A stretch of DNA of 57,577 nucleotides from Chromera velia (Eukaryota > Sar > Chromeraceae), in the NCBI GenBank assembly GCA_018398765.1, contig JAHBMJ010001660.1:48819-106395 (forward strand). Reading direction: 5' to 3'. Below the pieces are notes generated by a model. It was not told the origin of the DNA. It saw only the letters and a list, made by a program, of their open reading frames with translations, and made no database searches. Shown here piece by piece: positions 1 to 12,610 of the stretch. Each line of letters opens with the position of its first letter. Positions within the stretch are counted from its first letter, which is position 1. The position numbers and the translations under genes are program-made.

Positions 1-1031
1 TTTATAGGTTCTATTCACTGGCATATAACGAAGTTGTGTATTTAATGATTGGAACTTTTGTAACAAGTTTTGTTATGCATGCCGCGTCTCTATATATGAA
101 GAGTATAGATCTAGCTTAGTTATTAGAAAGTTCTGTTTATTCTAATTGCATGTTATATCTCAAATTTGGGAGCAAATATTGCAAATCTGCTCATCAATAA
201 CTTTTAGAGACTGAATTAGAGTGGCTTATTTATCATGACTTTAATAATACGGTAAAAAAAAACCTGAAAAAAGGTTAAAAAAAAGAAGAGGCGCAAAACT
301 TTTATAATATTTTCTTTCTTTGGCGGAAGCTATACTATTTGTTAGGTTACAAAGACTTTAATTGTGTAAAAATATTAAATTTCTTCCCTTTTTCTATATA
401 GCTTATTCTTTCACAGTCTTACTTCTTCTTCGGTTGTGTATTTCATTTCATTTTTTCAAACAAATAAACTAAGAAGAAGTCGACAAAGACCATGCATGTT
501 AAAATTTAAATTCTGAAATATAGTTGAAAGTATGTGTACATGTAGGTTAGTCATTTGGCGTGAATCAGTCAGACGTCTGGATATGTCTGGCTGCGCTGTG
601 TACAAAGCCTTATATAGGCTTGACGCATTATACTGCGCGTGCGTACCGCGCGAAACATGCACGGATTTTTTTTTTTTTCGATCGTTTTGTGCATGCATGC
701 ATGAGCATACGCATATATATATATATATATATATTATATATACTGACATGCGCGTATGTATGTTTTTTTTTCAAATTTGCATGTATACACATTGAAATAA
801 ATATAGAGGCACGTGTACGTGTACATGATCGAAGCCTGCATGGGATCATGCCCTTCAAGTTGTCAGTTGAAGGCGGAAGCATTGAATGAATTCGATCAGA
901 GAGATCGACCGTTGTAACTCGGTCCTAAATGGTATTACCCCATTGACTCGACTGAAGTTTTTAGACCTTTCTGTAAACTGAAGTCTCATTCAAAGCAGCA
1001 CAAAACAGACGCAAACAGACGCTTCGACAAA
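1..1031. other. AT-rich intergenic DNA
   Basis: No credible coding region was seen. The stretch is A/T-rich with poly-A and poly-T runs and an (AT)n microsatellite at about 711-742. Short ORFs over 456-889 are low-complexity readings of the AT and TGCA repeats and are not called. Confidence 0.6.
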
Positions 1032-2093
1032 ATGACTCTGTACAGAACAGGAGCGGTGCTCTCCTTCAACTTCGAACATGGAAAGATGGAGGTACGCGGC
1101 ATGCTCGCCGACAAGCGTTATGTCCTTCAACAGATCACAATCATCAGCGGACAAAAAAATTATCAACCTTACAGACGCAGGTGGACCTTCGCTCAGATTC
1201 AAAGAAAGTTGAAGAGAACGGTGCGAGGAGGAGGAAGAAGATCACCAGGACAGCAGAGATCCAAAGAGGAGGAGGAAAGGAAAGCGTCGGCTCTACAGGC
1301 CGCCAGAGACACTGTTTCGGCAGCGTGTTCCTCTGCGCTCGTCTCCGTTCTGAAGCTCGAGAGGGACAGGCAGAGGGAAAGGGAGAAGAAAAGGGAGGAG
1401 GAGGAAAGGAAAGCGTCTGCTCTGCAGGCCGCCAGAGACACTGTTTCGGCTGCGTGTTCCTCTGCGCTCGTCTCCGTTCTGAAGCTCGAGAGGGATAGGC
1501 AGAGGGAAAGGGAGAAGAAAAGGGAGGAGGAGGAAAGGAAAGCGTCTGCTCTGCAGGCCGCCAGAGACACTGTTTCGGCAGCGTGTTCCTCTGCGCTCGT
1601 CTCCGTTCTGAAGCTCGAGAGGGACAGGGAGAGGGAAAGGGAGAAGAAAGAGGAAGAGGAGGAAAGGAAAGCGTCTGCTCTGCAGGCCGCCAGAGACACT
1701 GTTTCGGCAGCGTGTTCCTCTGCGCTCGCCTCCGTTCTGAAGCTCGAGAGGGACAGGCAGAGGGAAAGGGAGAAGAAAAGGGAGAAGAATGAGGAGAGGG
1801 AAAGGGAGGAGGAGGAGAAGAAGGAGGAAATGAAGGCAGCTGCCGAGGAGGCTGCGCGGAATGCGGCCCGTTTGTCGTGTGTGAGTGTCTCTGCCTTAAC
1901 CATAGTCACAGTGGAGGCCCCTGTGTCTCAGACTGATTCTGAGGGTGTCCAGGAACGGCAAAAGAAGAGACAGCGAGGCCGGCTCTGGCAGGCGGCTGTC
2001 CGGAGGTTCTTTTGCCGTCTGACTGGACAGTTTTGTCTTCGTGGCTCGGCTGTGCTGGAGGACGATCAAGCCCAGTCCAGAAATTCAATCTAA
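1032..2093 (+). CDS. Hypothetical protein with four 43-residue coiled-coil repeats
   Basis: Single uninterrupted ORF of 353 residues. Residues 1-80 are non-repetitive and basic towards the end. Residues about 84-255 are four near-identical 43-residue units, each with a small-residue stretch (ALQAARDTVSAACSSAL) followed by a strongly charged segment (LERDRQREREKKREEEER). A further E/K/R-rich helix and a non-repetitive tail of about 80 residues follow. The pattern predicts a long charged coiled coil. The ATG at 1032 has an A-rich upstream context. No family was recognised. The opposite strand is also open across the repeats, so strand choice rests on the acidic/basic helix composition and on the longer total ORF. 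It could be a non-coding minisatellite that happens to be open. Confidence 0.4.
   Translation: MTLYRTGAVLSFNFEHGKMEVRGMLADKRYVLQQITIISGQKNYQPYRRRWTFAQIQRKLKRTVRGGGRRSPGQQRSKEEEERKASALQAARDTVSAACSSALVSVLKLERDRQREREKKREEEERKASALQAARDTVSAACSSALVSVLKLERDRQREREKKREEEERKASALQAARDTVSAACSSALVSVLKLERDREREREKKEEEEERKASALQAARDTVSAACSSALASVLKLERDRQREREKKREKNEEREREEEEKKEEMKAAAEEAARNAARLSCVSVSALTIVTVEAPVSQTDSEGVQERQKKRQRGRLWQAAVRRFFCRLTGQFCLRGSAVLEDDQAQSRNSI
1281..1796 (+). repeat. Tandem array, 4 x 129 bp
   Basis: Unit starts lie at 1281, 1410, 1539 and 1668, exactly 129 bp apart, so each unit is 43 codons and preserves frame. Units are nearly identical, with small changes such as the CAG/GAG switch after GACAGG and one altered KKRE/KKEE junction. 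This indicates recent in-frame expansion. Confidence 0.85.
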
Positions 2094-4115
2094 ATGGACG
2101 GACGGATGGATAACAAGGGAAAAGACCAGAAACAGTCTGCAGCCAAGGACCTTCCAGGCTGCGACGAACTCTGGTATGAGCATTTCGATCCATGCATCGA
2201 TAGTGCTTTTGGCGTTTCTCTTCAACCCAGAGTGATGGTATTGTCTGCAGCCAAGGAATTTCCAGGCTGCGGCATGCCACTTCAACACACGGGTACCAGT
2301 ATGGTGTTTCAGACAAACGACGGGCTGGGAGATGTCGGTTCGAGAAGTGCATGACTCTGTGAGGGACAAAGAGGGAAAGTTAATTAACGAATGCCTGTCT
2401 CATTGATTGCATGGGTGAGTGAATAAATGAATGAATGAATGAATTGATGAGTGGATTGATGGATGCATGCATCGATGGACGGACGGATGCATGAACCTTT
2501 CAACAGACCGAAAGAGGGGGGGGAAATGAATGAATCGATAGTCCCACAATCGTGAAACAAAACGGCACCATAAAGGGCCAGAACAAAACGGAGGCGGCTG
2601 GAAAAATACGCTCACAAAGCATTAGAGCGACAAAAAACGAATGAAGGAATCCAGAAGTTACGAAAAGATTGGTAATTCAAAAAGAATCGAATTAAGATCA
2701 AAATATGAACAAAGCACAAAAAATATGTTCTGCATTGTGATAGTTGTCGAGCTGATATAGTTGAGCTAGCTCTTGATTAGAGGGGGCTAAGGGCATAAAT
2801 TTTAATTTGTTGAAGTGCACACAGGGTTTACTGAAAGGCAATGAAAGCACTTGCTGCATTTCTTTATTACTAGCTTTATGAGTTAATAAAAAATATATCA
2901 TTCAAGTATATATAACATAAATATTTAGCTAAATATACGATAGTATAAATTGGTACTTAATTATTTAAAAAAAAAATAAAAAATATTATACATGCATATA
3001 TAGGCTAGAATCCCATAAATTTCGGTCCTAAAATCCTCTAAAGTCCTAGCTAGGCTAGCCTAAAATCCTATAAAATCCTAATTACTTGGAGCGCAATGAA
3101 TATTCACTTAGTTTTTTTATATTCTGCTCACTTAGTGGAAATTATAAACAAAATAATGAATAATCAATTTAGTAATTGATACACAGAATCATACACTGAA
3201 TGTATGCTGTACAATGAACAAAAAAAAATGTTTACCCACTTTGGATCCAAGGGACCGAGTGACCTTTTTTCATTTGTGTATATAGTTGGCACGCCACAGG
3301 CTCTCAGTACTTTTATTGCTGTCATTCATTCCATTTGGTGCGTGCAAGCATGGAAGAACCATGTCGATTCGTGCGATTCGATCAGCAAGTAAGCAAACAG
3401 TCCTGCATTGGACGCTCGACCTCACAAGGCACGCATGCTCACTCTATCTGCTTAATTTAATTCACGATGTCTGTGCATTACAGCGCCTCGGACCCGAAGC
3501 GCATCCAGTCAGTGTATGTGCCCGCAGGTGGCAAGACATGCAGGCAGGCAGGTCACGGTCCAAGGGGGGCACTCGGTCCCTCCCGAGAGAGGGAGAGACG
3601 GGGATTGACTTCCAGATCTTCCAAAGGGGCCTCTCCCGTCTCCTCCGATTTGACGGTCTAACGAGTTCTCTCACGGCCGTATGCTCATTCAATTCCCTCA
3701 CAACACGGACCACATGTAGACGCACGCGCGCACACAGAGAGATTAAAACGAAGAGAGATCGATCGTGCACCATTTGCATTTTACCCCCCCCCAATATTCC
3801 GTGCCCAATGTATGCCCCGTAATGAATACACAGGCAGGCAGGCTAGCTGCCGTGCGGAGTTGGCCGACCGACTCTTCGGCCTGCCTTCCTCCTTGCAGGC
3901 TGATTTTCTTTCTCTTTCTCTTGTTTGCCTGCTCTTGAATTGGCCTGCACTTTCTGTCCGTTTCTGTGTCGTCAAACCAGGTAAGTTGCGTCTTTCTGGA
4001 TCTAATTGATTGGCCGCACGGTTTGTGCGAACAGCCGGTTTGTCTAGAACAAATAAATAGAGACTATAAATCAAAGATCGAGGGAAACGAGACGCGCCCC
4101 TCCCTTCCTTCCTCC
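2094..4115. other. Intergenic DNA with short repeats
   Basis: No gene was recognised. A partial direct repeat (gtctgcagccaagga then ttccaggctgcg) occurs near 2138 and near 2246. Simple (GAAT)n and (GGAT)n runs occupy about 2410-2495. From 2640 to 3240 the DNA is AT-rich, with scattered AATCCTA-like motifs at 3005-3085. The ORFs over 3286-4009 do not look like real exons. Confidence 0.5.
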
Positions 4116-6291
4116 TCAGTCGTCTAGGTCTAAGTCGTCGATGTCGATTGCAGTAGCTGCGGCCTTCTGTCTGACCTCTTCTGCGCTCTCCACCATCGTG
4201 ATGCACACCTGGAATGATGCATGCAGTCATCATGAGAATTTATTTGAATAAACAGGTACAGAAGTGGGTACCCTCAGTCACTGCGTCATTGCACGAGAGA
4301 GGAAGGAAAGATGGGAGAGGCGGGGGTTGAAAGGAGGAAGACCAGACAGAAAAGGAGAACATTCACAGCTCAACAAAAACGGACACAGACAAAACGACAT
4401 CTTGTACAGCAAACAAAAGGCGCCCACTTCGTCCCTGGTTCACTGACTGACGTCATCAAATTCATCCTCCGAGTTTCCCACTCGAGAGGAAGAGGACGCA
4501 GCACCATTGGAGATCTCTGCAGGTCTTCTTTTGAAGGCCGCAATGAAATCGGCAGGGGGGCCGCCCTCCGCAGGGAAGGTGTACAGTGCGACCTCGGAAG
4601 CCTGTATGCGGACCAACAGTCGAGAGAAGAGGCACGGATAAACCATTGTGACCTTTTATTTGAACCATCTTCGCTTTTCTTTGTCTGTCTGGCTTTCAAT
4701 TCTGAACCAGCGCCGTGCCCCTCTCTTCCCAAACAGCGTCGTCTGCTCACACATGTTCCCCCCCCCACCCCAACATGCACATGCAGAGAGGGTCAGTATG
4801 CAAGAAGAGACAGGGACAAAGATCGAAAGAGACGATGCGAAAGAAAGACAAACAGACAGACGCACAGACAGACCTCCTTCTGTTCCTCCAGCCATCGCGT
4901 GATTCCAGAGAGAACTGCACCTCCGTCTTCCTCCTCCTGCCCCTCCTCCTCTGCGTCTGCCTCCAGCTTCTCTTTCAATTTCGTCTCCATCTCCTGCAAC
5001 GGCCATGAAATCACGCAGGCAGGCAGCCACTCATGGAACGAATCAACGAATCAGACAAACAAAAACGTCTCCCCAATTGCCCAGCCCACTTTGCTACAAA
5101 TAAGATCTGCATCTCGACAAGCAGCCCGCCCCCGCCTTTCGACACACACACACACACAGGGTCCTGACTGCTGTCGTAATGAAACGCTACGCGGAGAAGA
5201 GTCAAGAATTCACACCTTTAGGCTGCAACACCCGACTCCGGACCTACATACAAAAAGAAAGACTGACGTCAAAGTAAGCCACTGCAACCTCCTTGTACCA
5301 CTTCTTTGCCTTCTTCCTCGTCTCCTGCATATCGTACAGCTGCAAGAGACAGACACCCAGACAAAGACAAAACGAACAGAAACGTCCAAAAAGCTCCAAG
5401 ATCAATGCAGAAAGAAAGTCTTCGTTCAGATCTGCAGTGCCGACTTCTCGAGGAGAAAATTGACCCACCGGGCCCGCCCAAGCACGTCTACTCTAAAGTG
5501 CGAAAAAAAGAAAGAAGAAAAAACTAATTTTGCGCAAATGTTGTCCGTCCGGGAGGGGAACAGTCATGACTCGACTCGACTCAAGCAATCGCCAACATGC
5601 CCTCAGTCTGTCCGTGTGGCTGGCAGGCTGACTGACCATTTTGCGATTTGCACTATCGGTTCGAATCCACCGCTTGAAGAGGGAAGACTCCAGAAGAAGA
5701 CTGCGGACGAGGTCGGAGTCGCAATGCCGAAGCAGAGCTGCACAGGCAGAATTGAAATGTTACTCAGTGTTTAAAAACAAATGCTGTCCCAACCTGAAAT
5801 GAATCCCCATCGGCTCCACGGATGCACCCTTCGAGCTCGTTCATTCTCACATGTTCTGCACAAATCATAAAAACAAACTACGCCGATCCCCCCTCCCACC
5901 CCCACCCAGCCCCATACCCACACAGAGCAGCAATAGAACGGCAGTCACGGAGAAAAACAAAAAAGAACAAAACGACGAACCTTCGAGATCTCCCTCTCCG
6001 ACTTCATCAAGCTCCTTCTGTCTCCTCTCCTTTCGCTCGCGTTCGATGTTTTCCTTCGAGCTGTCCTGGCCCAAATTCTGAGGGGGGGAAGCAGAGAGGA
6101 AAGGAGAAAGGCGGGGGGAGAGGGGACCAGCGTTAAGCGAGGAAACAGGAGCGAGACAGACACACAAACAATTTTCTGTTTTCTTTCCTGTCTTCCCAGC
6201 CGCGGGCCTGCATTCCTTGTCTACCGGTCTCTCAGGACTGGCGCCCTAAAGACGTCTGTCTGCCTTCCGGCCTTCTGACTCAAACAAGGGG

Positions 6292-6322
<31 letters not shown>

Positions 6323-6343
6323 GGTCTTCACATAAGACGCGTC

Positions 6344-6376
<33 letters not shown>

Positions 6377-9300
6377 ATAGCCTTCCGTCCACTCTCCACG
6401 CAAATAAAAATCAACCCACAAAGTAGAGAGACAGAAAAAGAAAGCAAAGCAGACAAAAAAATACCTGCATGAAAGGCAGAAAAGAAAGGCGAACAGACCA
6501 TCAAAAGGTTGTTGATCACATCACACCGCGCCTGGAGGGCATGATTGGCTGCCTCCGAGATGCTGGAGAAGTTCCTTCGAGTGGCTGCACGCATCAAGAG
6601 GAAGGAGGCACGGGCTAGTGATGAGGACATCTATGGTGTGGATCAGAACTGCGTCCTGATTTTTTTCACTTGGCGCTTCCATCGAGTGCTTCAAGTACGA
6701 AGAGAGAACTGAACCTCATTTGTTCACGAAGACAACAGGAGGCAGGCAGGCGTATTCCCTGGAAGGAAAAGGGAATCAGACGTTCAGAAAATGTGCTGAA
6801 GGATTGATTGATAACGTGTGGGCAAACCCAAGCGAGACAGGGAACAACGCGAAGGCAAAGGCCAGCCTTGCGCCTTCACAGTTTCTTCGCGCCAAAGAAC
6901 TGCTGCCGAGACATACACACTAGCGAGGATTTTGAACTTCAACTTGAACAATAGGCCTTTCCCCCTCCTTTTCCCCACCCCCCTCTGACGAGGCCTGCAG
7001 CTCCTCTCTCATCAATCTCTTGCAGGTCTGCCTGAAGAAAGTCTTCTCTACAGACGTCTACAAACACCCTGAACTGAACGAGAAGCACCTGGTCACTGAC
7101 TGACTGACTGACCGTCTACCGCAGGCCCAACCGGAACCCCATATTTCCAGACCAGATCAGCCACAGAGAGAACGCTCACTGCAAAGGGAGAAGAAAGGGG
7201 GGAATCCAAATAACCACACATCACCGCACGGGGGTGCAGAGACATGCACACTGAGAACAAACAAAGGAAACATACAGAACAGGGAGGCGCATTAGAAGAG
7301 GAAGCAACGCAGATAGAAATCCTTCCACCACCAAGAAGCCGAAGATGAAGACGAGACAAAACGCCCACTCCTCGTTGCAGGAGGAATTGAGACGGGACTC
7401 CGGAGGAAGCACCAGGGCCCCACTCGACTTACGGAAGTAACGGAGACAAGATACGAAGACAGAAAAGGAGAGAAAGGGTGGGAGGGGGAAGAGGCCCGCA
7501 CAAGACAACGCACCTCCTGACACGTCCACAATTTTGTTCGATGTTGGGCCCTGTGCCTCCTCGCTCGAGGGAGACGCGTCCCCTCCCCCTGAGTCTACTC
7601 CAGGCTCGTCTTTGATCCACACGCTGCATCACGACAAACAGGGAGGAATGAATGAATAAACACGTGTACAAAGCGGATTTTGTGTAAGAGAGGAGTGTGA
7701 AAAGATGGGACCATCTTCAACCAAACAGGCAACTAAGACAGCAAAACAAGTAAAAAACAACAGAAGAATTGGAGAGAGTAGCCGCCCCCCCGTGGTCTCT
7801 CTCTGACCATCCTCCTCCCTCTCACTCCCTTGTTCCCTTCTTCCAGTCCACATTCTTGACTGCCTCTCCAACAGGGCGACCCTCCCTCAAGAGAAGGATT
7901 CGAATACAACGTGCAGACACAGATCGAGACAAATAGACAGACAGATAGATAGATGGATAAAGAGAGAGAAAGAGAAAGAGAGAGACTGACCCATTCACCC
8001 ATCGCCCCCTCACGGACTTCCTCCCCCTTCTGACGCTCTCCCGCCGCACCCTCACTACGCCTTCAGCGTCCTCCCGAGAGGACCCACTCGTCGAAGGACA
8101 AGCAGAAGAGGAGGAGGACGAAGAAGAGGAAGAAGAGGAAGAAGAAGAGGAAGAGCTACTGCTGCTTTGGCGTGCGTCCTCTTCCCTCGCCTGTTTGGCC
8201 TTGCAGAACGGACACTCGTCCGTTTGCATCTCGGGCTTCGGAGGCCTGTCTCTTTCCCTGTCCCTGTCCCCCTCACTCTCCCCGTCTCCATTCCCACTCC
8301 TACCTGACCCTGCAGTGCTTGCAGAGGCAGAACCAGAGTCTCCAAGCAGGTGCGGAGGTAGGTTCTCCTTCATATACTTGTCGGTATATTCCATTGCCAG
8401 GGCAAACCGCAGGGACCCACGGTTTTTGCACAGGGGACACTGGGATGAATCCCCAGGGGGGAGGTAATATCGGTTTCCCAGGTAGGGTCCGTCGGGGGGG
8501 TGAGGTTTGAGTCCATGGGCAGAGGCAGCGGCATTATGAGCAAACGGATTGGGGGGGTGGTGGGGCATTCCCATGGAAGCAGGGTGCCGCCAGGGGTGCC
8601 GTGCGAAGAAGGGATGAATGGGAGGGGGTGGCCTCATAGGAGGAACGTGTGGGTGTCCGTTCATACGGGGGACATGGGCAGGAAGAAATTGACGTCTGGG
8701 ATCATCTGAATGTCCCGAGCGCGGGTGACTTCGGGATCCGGAACCTCGACCTCTGCGGGAATTTGAGTTTGAGTGATGAGAGTGTGAGGGTGGGGGGGCG
8801 TGGAACCCAAAGGGATTTCTTGGAAGAGGTTGACCGAATTGAGGAGGGGCATATCCAAATCCCCCATCTCCATTCACGTGACGTCGGTCTCGGTCTGCCC
8901 TTTCGTCTTCTCGATCGTAAAACGCTTCTTCTTCATCTCGATCCAAACGGCGTCTCTTCTGGGCATGTTGTGGAGGTGGGGCACGACCCTTATCTTCCTC
9001 ATCATCGTCATCATCAATGTCAATCACATCATCCCCCCCAAACATCGCATCACTATGCCCAGCACCACCCCCACCCACCCCCCCACCCGCACGCGAGGGG
9101 GCTGGAAGCGGGGCCAATCGGCGGGGGGGCGGGTCTGCAGGGCCGTCGATCACAATTTCCTGTCCGTCGATGACGATCTTTAGGGGACCCCCCCCGTCGG
9201 CCTCTGGAATGAAATCACCCGCCTGCAGACCCCCCGGGTGGCCTGGCTGTTGCTGTTGTTGAAGTTGCACAGGCGGGGGGTGGTGCACGGGGGGAGGGGG

Positions 9301-9816
9301 CGCATGGACGACCGCCCCCGCGGGTCCGACCCTGTTGGTCTCGCTCCTCTCGAGCCTGTCGACAAGCTGAGCCTGCAGGGAGGGGGGATTGGGGGTAATA
9401 AGATCTGATTGGGGGGGAGGGGGGAAGCGGAACAGACAGAGGGAGGGTGATCAGTGAGAAGTGCGAAGGGACACTAAACAGACGGGTACCTACGGACCTT
9501 AGTGCCTCCAACAGCCAGGCGTCTTTTCTTGCACTCAGCCTTCAGTTCCACCTGCAGGAAGGAAGGGTCCAGGGAAGACGGTGGGAAGAGAGTACATACA
9601 ATTCACGCATGAAGCAAACGGTGAACAGGAAGGGTAGATCCCCCTCTTGAGCAAACCACCTTGCCATATATAGGGAGTCAGCAGAGAGGCACCTCTGTGC
9701 AAACCGGGGCGGGAGATTGTAGGGTTCCTTGCATCCGGGTTTCAAGTTAGGAGGATTACACATTTGTGCGACGAGCTGAGGCGACTCACCACTTTCATTC
9801 CCCGAAAGTTCGTCAT
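4116..9816 (-). CDS. SAP-domain nuclear protein, about 16 coding exons
   Basis: The first exon, 9790-9816 (MTNFRGMKV), joins 9498-9551 and then 7999-9372 in phase. The junctions rebuild a SAP motif (VELKAECKKRRLAVGGTK, then AQLVDRLE), a DNA/chromatin-binding helix-turn-helix, near residues 8-37. The large exon carries an acidic SUMO-interaction-like stretch (DVIDIDDDDD), a KKRRRLD-type basic patch, Pro/His-rich segments, two CxxC pairs (CPLCKNRG, CPFCKAKQ) suggesting a zinc site, and a poly-Ser tract. Further exons with mostly matching phase: 7826-7881, 7514-7623 (with a sumoylation-like WIKDEP), 7120-7178, about 7000-7088, 6465-6584, 5981-6077, 5794-5855, 5637-5737, 5268-5492, 4874-4993, 4452-4601 and 4116-4208, ending in an acidic DLDLDD tail. 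Phases do not close around 6.1-6.6 kb and at 5794/5737, so an exon is missing or mis-set there; two adjacent genes cannot be fully excluded. Likely a nuclear chromatin or RNA-associated regulator. Confidence 0.7.
6293..6372. repeat. (CTTT)n and (CA)n microsatellites
   Basis: A run of ctttctttcttt at about 6293-6319 is followed by (CA)n at about 6343-6370. Both lie in an inferred intron of the SAP-domain gene. Confidence 0.8.
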
Positions 9817-10619
9817 GTGCAAGCCACAGTGGGAGAATCAGAATTCCCACACCAAGCGAGATCTTGGTTTTGAGTGTGTAAGTAGTTGGCCACTTTGACC
9901 CGATACTTCGCTTCCAAAACACGGGCAGTACACAGAGAAAATCGGATCCCTGAAGACCCAACTCCCGAAAAAAATGAACGAACAAACTGCAGGCCAATGA
10001 CTGGACCTGCGGCGCGAAAAAAGCTATGCCTCCGTCTCCTTCTTCAGCCGAGAAACAGTGCTCCTTCACCATCCCTCACTGCGGGCGATTCTTTCAAAGG
10101 CAACCGAGCCTCTCTGAGGAACTCTACCAGCTTACACCTGATGCGATAGATGATGTTGACAGTGCTTCACTCTCTTCTTTGAATCTCCAGACTCAGAATG
10201 AAGATGGCTGATGATGGCTAGCTGACAGTTGAAGGGTGCCATGCAAGCCGGGGCCCCAATGCCAGTGCGATGGGCCCCGGCATTCCATGCAGCCGGCCCT
10301 CTGCACCCGAGGGGCTTGCATGCCGGGGCCATCCGGGTCCCAGATTCGCCTCTCAAGCTTCTCTATGTAGCTTCTCTCATCTCTCAGACTGCATGGCAAA
10401 GTCTCTCAGGATGTTCATCAGACAGATGATACTTTGGGAATCACAGTCTGACGTAACGAACGACAACATGCTGAGGGGTGGGCATGAAACTAGCCTCTTC
10501 AGAATGTGAGACGACACAGAGGAAGCTGGGATTCAAATGAAGGGAGAAGTTTGTACAGACTGAATTGAACGCTGATAAACAGGGCGCTGGCGCAGCTGAT
10601 CTACCGAAAAGTGCCCACG
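9817..10619. promoter_or_regulatory. Shared upstream region of two divergent genes
   Basis: The minus-strand SAP gene starts at 9816 and the plus-strand ankyrin gene starts at 10620, leaving about 800 bp between start codons. No convincing TATA box was placed. The segment 10240-10345 holds a GC-rich imperfect inverted pattern (GGGGCC...GGCCCC and GCCGGGGC). A bidirectional promoter is an inference from orientation only. Confidence 0.4.
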
Positions 10620-12577
10620 ATGACTTCTGCGATTAGCCTGTCAGCGGACGTCCTTCGTGATTTCGCAGTGGGGGTTGAAATCGGAGACGAACATCGTGTA
10701 CTGTCTAGAGACAATCCCCAGGTCTGATCTATATATTCATTTTTCGATTGTCCGTTCCATCGTTCCTGTTCGAATCGTTTTGGGCATATTCTGTACGTAA
10801 TATTCGTATTTCCTCTCATTTTCTTCGATTTGTAGGTGCCTATTGCTTCGCTGGAGCCCCTGACGATCCGGCTGACTTCCATTTTACAGGTAATTGAAAG
10901 CAAACAACTCATTCAACCTTGTGTATGTACGCGTCTCGACTTTCTGTTTTCCAAAAACCCGTCTACTTGGGGCTGGCCAGTCTGAAGGGCTGCCAGCTAG
11001 TCGAAGATGTGCTTTTTGACCACAATGCAGAGGTACCAATGTGGCATGTAGTTGTTTTGTGAGCAACAGTGTGCATGAGAGTGTACATCTCTTTACGAGC
11101 AATAGACCGTTTTCATGTACCTGGCATGGTGTGCATATATGTCTGGTTCTCTCTCTGTTTGTGTCTGGATTTACACTTCAGCAGGTCTGCCCCCAAACGC
11201 CCAGGAGCTCACAGCAAGGCACGGGACCACCAGACAACGAAGCATTCGAGATGAAAAGGTCAGTCGGTCGGATGGCTAGAGGGAGATATTGATGTCATCT
11301 TTTCTGCAGGGCCTTCTACGTGTCCCACATTTTCAGATTTGAAATGGATACGTGTACCCATCCGTACATTCATCTGCTGATTTCGGGGCTTTCTCTCTTG
11401 CATGCTCATACAGTGAGTCAACCCAGTCCAGACAGCGAGACGGACGAAGAGAAGAACCAGACACACTCTCTGCTTGTTCATTTCGCGTCTTTCCGTTCTT
11501 GCAGATCATTCGAAGCAGAAGCACCACCAGTCGGGTCCTTTTCAGACAGTACCAATTTGTTTCAACCCCCTATCTCTCAACACACACCACCAGTAACATC
11601 CTCGGACCTGGTCAGGCAGATGCTCGAAGCCCTCCAGGCAGCCAGACCTGAGGACGAGAGGCAGTTCTTGGTCAGCAGTGAGTGCATGCATGGGGGGGGG
11701 TTCCAGGTGCATTGATTTTCCTTTTCGTAGTCTCCTCAATGCCTTGACCAACCAAAGAGAGTTTTTCTCTTCAGGTTTCCTTCTTCAACATCCCATCCTG
11801 TTTTCGTAAAGTCTTCCATACGTTCTTCTTGGACTCCCTTCCTTCCCCTTTTGCTTTCTCTTGAGGGCGCCTGAGACAACGATCTTTCTGCGACTGCTGT
11901 CCCTCATTCTGTCTCTGACTGTCTGCCTTTGTTCCTTCCCGCAGATCGATTTCCTCCTTCTTGGCGCTGGGAAGAGACCCACACAAATGGAGAAGGAGGA
12001 TGAAAAGGATACACAGGGAAAAGGTAAAAAGGGGTGCGGAGTATCGCCGTGCTCCCCCCCAACTTCGACTGTTCCCACGGGGTGGACGAGCGCGTCGAAG
12101 ACAACTGAGGAGATTGGGGGGCCGCACTTGAACAAGCAGACGTATTTGCCGTGCCCTTTGAGTGGCCTCTCCTTTTCCTCTAGGGAGGCCTCTCCGCTGA
12201 TGTGGGAGGAGACAGCAGAATCGGTTCTCCAACTGGTCACTCTGAGGGGGTTCGTGCCTCTGCAGGGTCTTGGTGTGTTGGCAACTCTTTGCAGTGCCAC
12301 GTCCAACCTTGTACAGTGCCCCCTTGCCCTGAGAGCGGCGTTCCAGTCGACTGGGCTTGCCTGCAGGGGGCGGGCCCTGAGGTCTTTGCTGTGGTCTGAC
12401 CACGTGGGTGCTCTGGATCTTCTCCTGAAGGAGGGCATCGTGGATGCTGACAAGCCCCTGATCCTCTCAGAGGTCTGTCTGTCTGCCTGTCTGTCTGTCT
12501 GTCTGTCTGTCTGTCTGNNNNNNNNNNNNNNNNNNNNNNNNNNNNNNNNNNNNNNNNNNNNNNNNNNNNNNNNNNNN

Positions 12578-12610
<33 letters not shown>

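Noticed and set aside
1199-1909. 236-codon minus-strand ORF of S/F/L repeats
   Set aside because: It is the complement of the 129-bp coiled-coil array; the composition is low-complexity and the plus strand has the longer, more varied frame.
4311-5774. 487-codon plus-strand ORF
   Set aside because: It lies over several phase-consistent minus-strand exons with good splice sites and is rich in R/T/S/K from intron pyrimidine tracts read in reverse.
7027-7104. Plus-strand exon-like reading (VCLKKVFSTDVYKHPELNEK)
   Set aside because: The minus-strand reading of the same bases fits the SAP gene phases on its upstream side; no partner plus exons were found.
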